Shown here one piece after another: positions 6,276-8,119 of a stretch of DNA of 8,119 bases. The notes beneath the pieces were generated by a model. That model did not search any database. It worked only from the letters and a program-made list of their open reading frames with translations, and was not told the origin of the DNA. The stretch is from Helicobacteraceae bacterium (GTDB taxonomy: Bacteria > Campylobacterota > Campylobacteria > Campylobacterales > SZUA-545), in assembly GCA_003250175.1 (NCBI GenBank), contig QKHD01000227.1, positions 1 to 8,119 on the forward strand, given 5' to 3'. How positions within the stretch are numbered: the first letter of the stretch is position 1; the number at the start of each line of letters is the position of its first letter. Made by a program: the position numbers and the translations under genes.

Positions 6276-7364
6276 TCACCCAAATTTCAAATCAACGTCC
6301 AAATTTTCTAAAAACTCAGCCCGTTTTTTATCGCGTCTTGGGATAAACCTGGCGTACTTCGTTAAGGTGGTATGGATATCCGCATGACCCAACATCATCG
6401 ACACCCAGGCGATCTCTTCTCCTTGCTGGAGCATGATGGATGCAAAGGTGTGCCGGGTGTGGTAAAGAATACGGTAATCCAGCATACACTGCTTTAATAG
6501 CGGTGCCCACCTGCTCTTCTTGATGGAATCGCTCTCCCTGTAGTTCCCACCGTACTGGGTTAGAAATACAAAGGTGCCCTTCAGACCGGTATCCAGAAAC
6601 TGGTTTCGCAATGCCCTTTCCACTACGGGAAGCATATCGATCTGCCTGGATTTCTCAGTCTTCGTGCTATCGATAACCCCTTTTCGCACGCCTCTTTGAA
6701 TATGAAGATAGCGACTCTTGAAGTTGATGTCCTCCCACTTCAGACCAAACAGTTCGCCCGTTCGCATCCCGGTAAAGAATGCGAGAATCAGGAAGTTCTT
6801 GAACCATCCGTCCGCCTCTTTGATCAACAGCTCCACCTCCTCCAGACTGAAGGGGTGAATCTCCGGCTTCATCATTTTGGCCCGCTTGACCCGATCAAAG
6901 GGATTGTAGTCAATCAGCTCATCGATGTAGGCGTCCTGGAGGATCCCCCGAAATACCGTCCTGATCGAATTGATGCGCTTTCCCGATATCCCCCGCTTGT
7001 GCAGGTTCCCTTGCCACTGCTTGAGATCAGTCGGCCGGATATCCGTCAGCTGGTACAGCCGAAACGCAGGAAGGATATGAAGCTTGAAGTCGTTCAAATA
7101 CCCCTGGTTCGTACTGCCTTTGCGGTTGTGTGCGTTGATTTTCAGAGAGTGGTACCCAAACTCTTCAAGAGTATAATCCTCTTTCTTGTTAATACTTTTA
7201 TCTACTAGTTGTAAAAGAACACTCTCCGAATTTTTTTTAATCCAGGAGAGATTTGCTTTCGTGGCTTTTTTCCTCGTACTTTTACGGACAAACTTGCCGT
7301 TAACACTCCCTTGAACATAGATCGTGTTGTTCCGTACGTAATAGCCACTGTCATTGTTTGCCAT
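6276..7364 (-). CDS. int: Tyrosine recombinase / integrase of a tRNA-Asp-associated element
   Basis: 362 residues. An N-terminal arm-DNA-binding-like segment (about 5-50, basic, VNGKFVRKSTRKKATKANL) is followed by a SAM-like core-binding domain (about 62-160) and the catalytic domain (170-345). Catalytic residues visible: R201 (TGMRTGELFGLKW), K235 (STKTEKSR), R304 in YHTRHTFAS, H327 (MLGH) and nucleophile Y337 (TKYARF). The first box II position is Y301 instead of the more usual histidine, a variation I know from this integrase group. The enzyme would carry out site-specific insertion and excision at the tRNA-Asp end it faces. The ATG at 7364 has AAGGA 6 nt upstream, lying inside the upstream HTH gene, which it overlaps by 14 nt; translational coupling is likely. 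Length is normal and the frame is intact. Confidence 0.96.
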   Translation of the reverse strand: MANNDSGYYVRNNTIYVQGSVNGKFVRKSTRKKATKANLSWIKKNSESVLLQLVDKSINKKEDYTLEEFGYHSLKINAHNRKGSTNQGYLNDFKLHILPAFRLYQLTDIRPTDLKQWQGNLHKRGISGKRINSIRTVFRGILQDAYIDELIDYNPFDRVKRAKMMKPEIHPFSLEEVELLIKEADGWFKNFLILAFFTGMRTGELFGLKWEDINFKSRYLHIQRGVRKGVIDSTKTEKSRQIDMLPVVERALRNQFLDTGLKGTFVFLTQYGGNYRESDSIKKSRWAPLLKQCMLDYRILYHTRHTFASIMLQQGEEIAWVSMMLGHADIHTTLTKYARFIPRRDKKRAEFLENLDVDLKFG

Positions 7365-7608
7365 TCCGTTTCCTTTTTATCCTCGGAACGACACTTCTGG
7401 CAACGTACATTTTATTGCCGATGTACTTAAAATCCACATCCGGTTCATAGTCCCCACTTAGGAGCTGCTTTCTGATCGCCTGCCTGGTGAGCCCTTTCTC
7501 TTCGGCTATGTCTGAGAGGCTTATCCACTCAGGCAGAGCCAAAATCGCGTTCTTTATGGACTGCAGCTCAGCCAGTATCTCAAGCAGAAAAGCTTTTTCC
7601 TCAAGCAT
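7351..7608 (-). CDS. Small HTH protein, possible excisionase
   Basis: 85 residues from ATG 7606-7608. An N-terminal leucine-rich amphipathic helix (about 1-26, LEEKAFLLEILAELQSI) could mediate dimerisation. A helix-turn-helix follows at about 29-50 (LSDIAEEKGLTRQAIRKQLL), then a short wing-like strand pair (VDFKYIGNKMYVA) and a basic tail (RIKRKR). Size, fold type and place directly before int in the same transcript suggest an excisionase/directionality factor or a small regulator; no signature residue proves this. TTG 7623 and GTG 7620 are in frame upstream but have no Shine-Dalgarno sequence, whereas GGTG lies 9 nt before the ATG. The overlap with int indicates co-translation. Confidence 0.75.
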   Translation of the reverse strand: MLEEKAFLLEILAELQSIKNAILALPEWISLSDIAEEKGLTRQAIRKQLLSGDYEPDVDFKYIGNKMYVARSVVPRIKRKRNGKQ

Positions 7609-7645
7609 GTCGTTTAGCACCAATTAGATATAAAATATGATAGAG

Positions 7646-7691
7646 ATTATGCAAACTTTTCATAGTATATATATTATGAGAACTTTTCTTA
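7646..7691 (+). repeat. 19-bp imperfect direct repeat, 27-bp period
   Basis: ATTATG-nn-AACTTTTC-n-TA occurs at 7646-7664 and 7673-7691 with 16 of 19 positions identical. A third AACTTTT lies at 7719-7725. Each full copy contains CATAAT on the minus strand, so the repeat could be an operator embedded in promoter elements for xis-int. Confidence 0.65.
7661..7678. promoter_or_regulatory. Near-palindromic operator candidate 1
   Basis: CATA-g-TATATATA-t-TATG, an 18-bp palindrome broken by one mismatched pair. It lies between the two direct-repeat AACTTTT elements. Confidence 0.4.
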
Positions 7692-7695
7692 AATA

Positions 7696-7712
7696 CATAT
7701 AATTATTGTATG
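7696..7712. promoter_or_regulatory. Near-palindromic operator candidate 2
   Basis: CATA-t-AATTATT-g-TATG, a 17-bp palindrome with one mismatched pair; an A at 7695 and a T at 7713 extend it to ACATA...TATGT. It has the same CATA...TATG ends as the site at 7661-7678, with centres about 34.5 bp apart. Confidence 0.4.
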
Positions 7713-7746
7713 TTTTGCAACTTTTATATCATATTTTATATATTTC

Positions 7747-7755
7747 TGCTAGTAT
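7747..7755 (+). promoter_or_regulatory. Possible extended -10 for the gene at 7784
   Basis: TGCTAGTAT, a TGn extension with a 4/6 match to TATAAT, 28 nt upstream of the ATG at 7784, behind T-rich sequence. It lies just outside the right arm of the 15-bp inverted repeat. Tentative. Confidence 0.35.
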
Positions 7756-7783
7756 TTTCTTATCTAAGTCAGGAGATATCTAC

Positions 7784-8119
7784 ATGACACGACGCGAAGA
7801 AATCGTTTCGGCAATACTGGGGTGTTCGGTTCCTACCTATTATAAATGGCAAAAAGAGGAACGCCCCATAATCCAACTGCTCAATGGCTATTTCTCCAAT
7901 GCAGACCTGATTGAGTTTCTGGATACCAAACAGATCAGCAGTCTAACAACTACAAAACATATGCTCTTTATTGCAGCTGATCAGTATCTCAATTTTTTCT
8001 CGACAATCTATGATATCCCTTCCTATGAAGATGTCTACTTCGATCTCCTTCTTGCACTGCAGAAAAAAGGCCAGGTCTCATTTCGGACAATACTGCAGGT
8101 GATGCATGATAAAGATCTG
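7784..8119 (+). CDS. Unrecognised HTH-containing protein, 3' end beyond the window
   Basis: Open for 112 codons from ATG 7784-7786 to the window edge. AGGAG at 7771-7775 with an 8-nt spacer makes the start convincing. Residues 4-24 look like a helix-turn-helix (REEIVSAILGCSVPTYYKWQ), followed by a short helical linker (RPIIQLLNGYF, DLIEFLDTKQIS) and a mostly helical, aromatic-rich part from about 58 onward (HMLFIAADQYLNFFSTIYD). The N-terminal pattern 'ILGCSVPTYYKW' resembles HTH proteins I associate with Campylobacterota islands, but no named family can be assigned. It is divergent from xis-int across the repeat-rich control region, which fits a regulator of the element. An alternative is the first gene of the cargo operon with its own sensor or effector domain. 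Confidence 0.75.
   Translation, partial: MTRREEIVSAILGCSVPTYYKWQKEERPIIQLLNGYFSNADLIEFLDTKQISSLTTTKHMLFIAADQYLNFFSTIYDIPSYEDVYFDLLLALQKKGQVSFRTILQVMHDKDL

Larger units (their letters stand above)
7628..7741. repeat. Perfect 15-bp inverted repeat flanking the control region
   Basis: ATATAAAATATGATA at 7628-7642 is the exact reverse complement of 7727-7741. A second short pair, TGCAAA at 7650-7655 and TTTGCA at 7714-7719, and ATAT-type matches at 7668-7672/7697-7701 share the same symmetry axis (7684.5). Confidence 0.8.
7609..7783. promoter_or_regulatory. AT-rich divergent control region of the mobile element
   Basis: Non-coding region of 175 bp between the xis-like gene (minus) and the gene at 7784 (plus). 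It is much more AT-rich than the chromosomal genes to the left. It contains a spaced perfect 15-bp inverted repeat, a 19-bp imperfect direct repeat, two near-palindromes and possible -10 boxes facing both ways (CATAAT on the minus strand at 7646-7651 and 7673-7678). This is the arrangement expected of an integration/excision switch region with operators; which protein binds is unknown. Confidence 0.65.

Noticed and set aside
6249..6276. Tandem repeat plus T6 as an intrinsic terminator for the tRNA operon
   Set aside because: The possible stems are 4 bp with a 2-nt loop, too small to form a terminator hairpin.
6035..6346. Short open frames over the tRNA-Val/tRNA-Asp region on both strands
   Set aside because: They run through complete tRNA genes and the att region and have no ribosome binding site of note.
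6696..7208. 170-codon plus-strand frame inside int
   Set aside because: Antisense to conserved integrase domains; no features of its own.
7609..7783. CRISPR-like array in the repeat-rich control region
   Set aside because: The repeats are short, imperfect and only two or three in number, with no equal-length spacers; operators fit better.

Overview
The window looks like the chromosome of a Campylobacterota (epsilonproteobacterial) bacterium. The IleRS sequence reads like that lineage, several promoters consist of an extended or bare -10 box with a T-rich stretch upstream instead of a clear -35, and the genes are densely packed. The core part is visibly GC-rich for the group, which would fit genera such as Nitratifractor or Hydrogenimonas, but the genus is inference from memory of family sequences, not a search.

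Layout. Positions 1-2750 (minus strand) hold nearly all of ileS, cut off just after its C-terminal zinc-finger cysteines. Next, also on the minus strand, come an atypical SDR/NAD-dependent epimerase-like gene (2811-3629) and a class I-like polyphosphate kinase 2 gene, ppk2 (3702-4532). A short divergent intergenic region at 4533-4598 carries overlapping -10 boxes for ppk2 and for a plus-strand CinA-family gene (4599-5684). That gene keeps the C-terminal NMN-amidase (PncC) domain, but its N-terminus lacks the usual MoaB-like motifs. Then follows a four-gene tRNA operon, Lys(TTT)-Glu(TTC)-Val(TAC)-Asp(GTC), all with encoded CCA, behind a near-consensus promoter (TTGACT-17 bp-TATAAT).

From the 3' end of tRNA-Asp onward the character changes. 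A tyrosine integrase (6276-7364, minus) points at tRNA-Asp and is preceded, with a 14-nt overlap, by a small HTH/excisionase-like gene (7351-7608). A very AT-rich control region of about 175 bp follows, full of ordered repeats, and then a divergent HTH-containing gene starting at 7784 runs off the window. I read this as one end of an integrative element (genomic island, ICE or prophage) inserted at tRNA-Asp. Its cargo and its second att site lie beyond position 8119.

How the parts work together: the left half is housekeeping (tRNA charging, polyphosphate-driven nucleotide phosphorylation, probable NMN/NAD salvage, tRNAs). The right half is an integration/excision module (att site, candidate arm-type repeats, int, xis-like gene, switch-like divergent control region). 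No complete new biological system is visible. The least explained material is the repeat architecture at 7628-7741, the 11-bp tandem repeat at 6249-6270, the unrecognised gene at the right edge and the N-terminal domain of the CinA-like protein.
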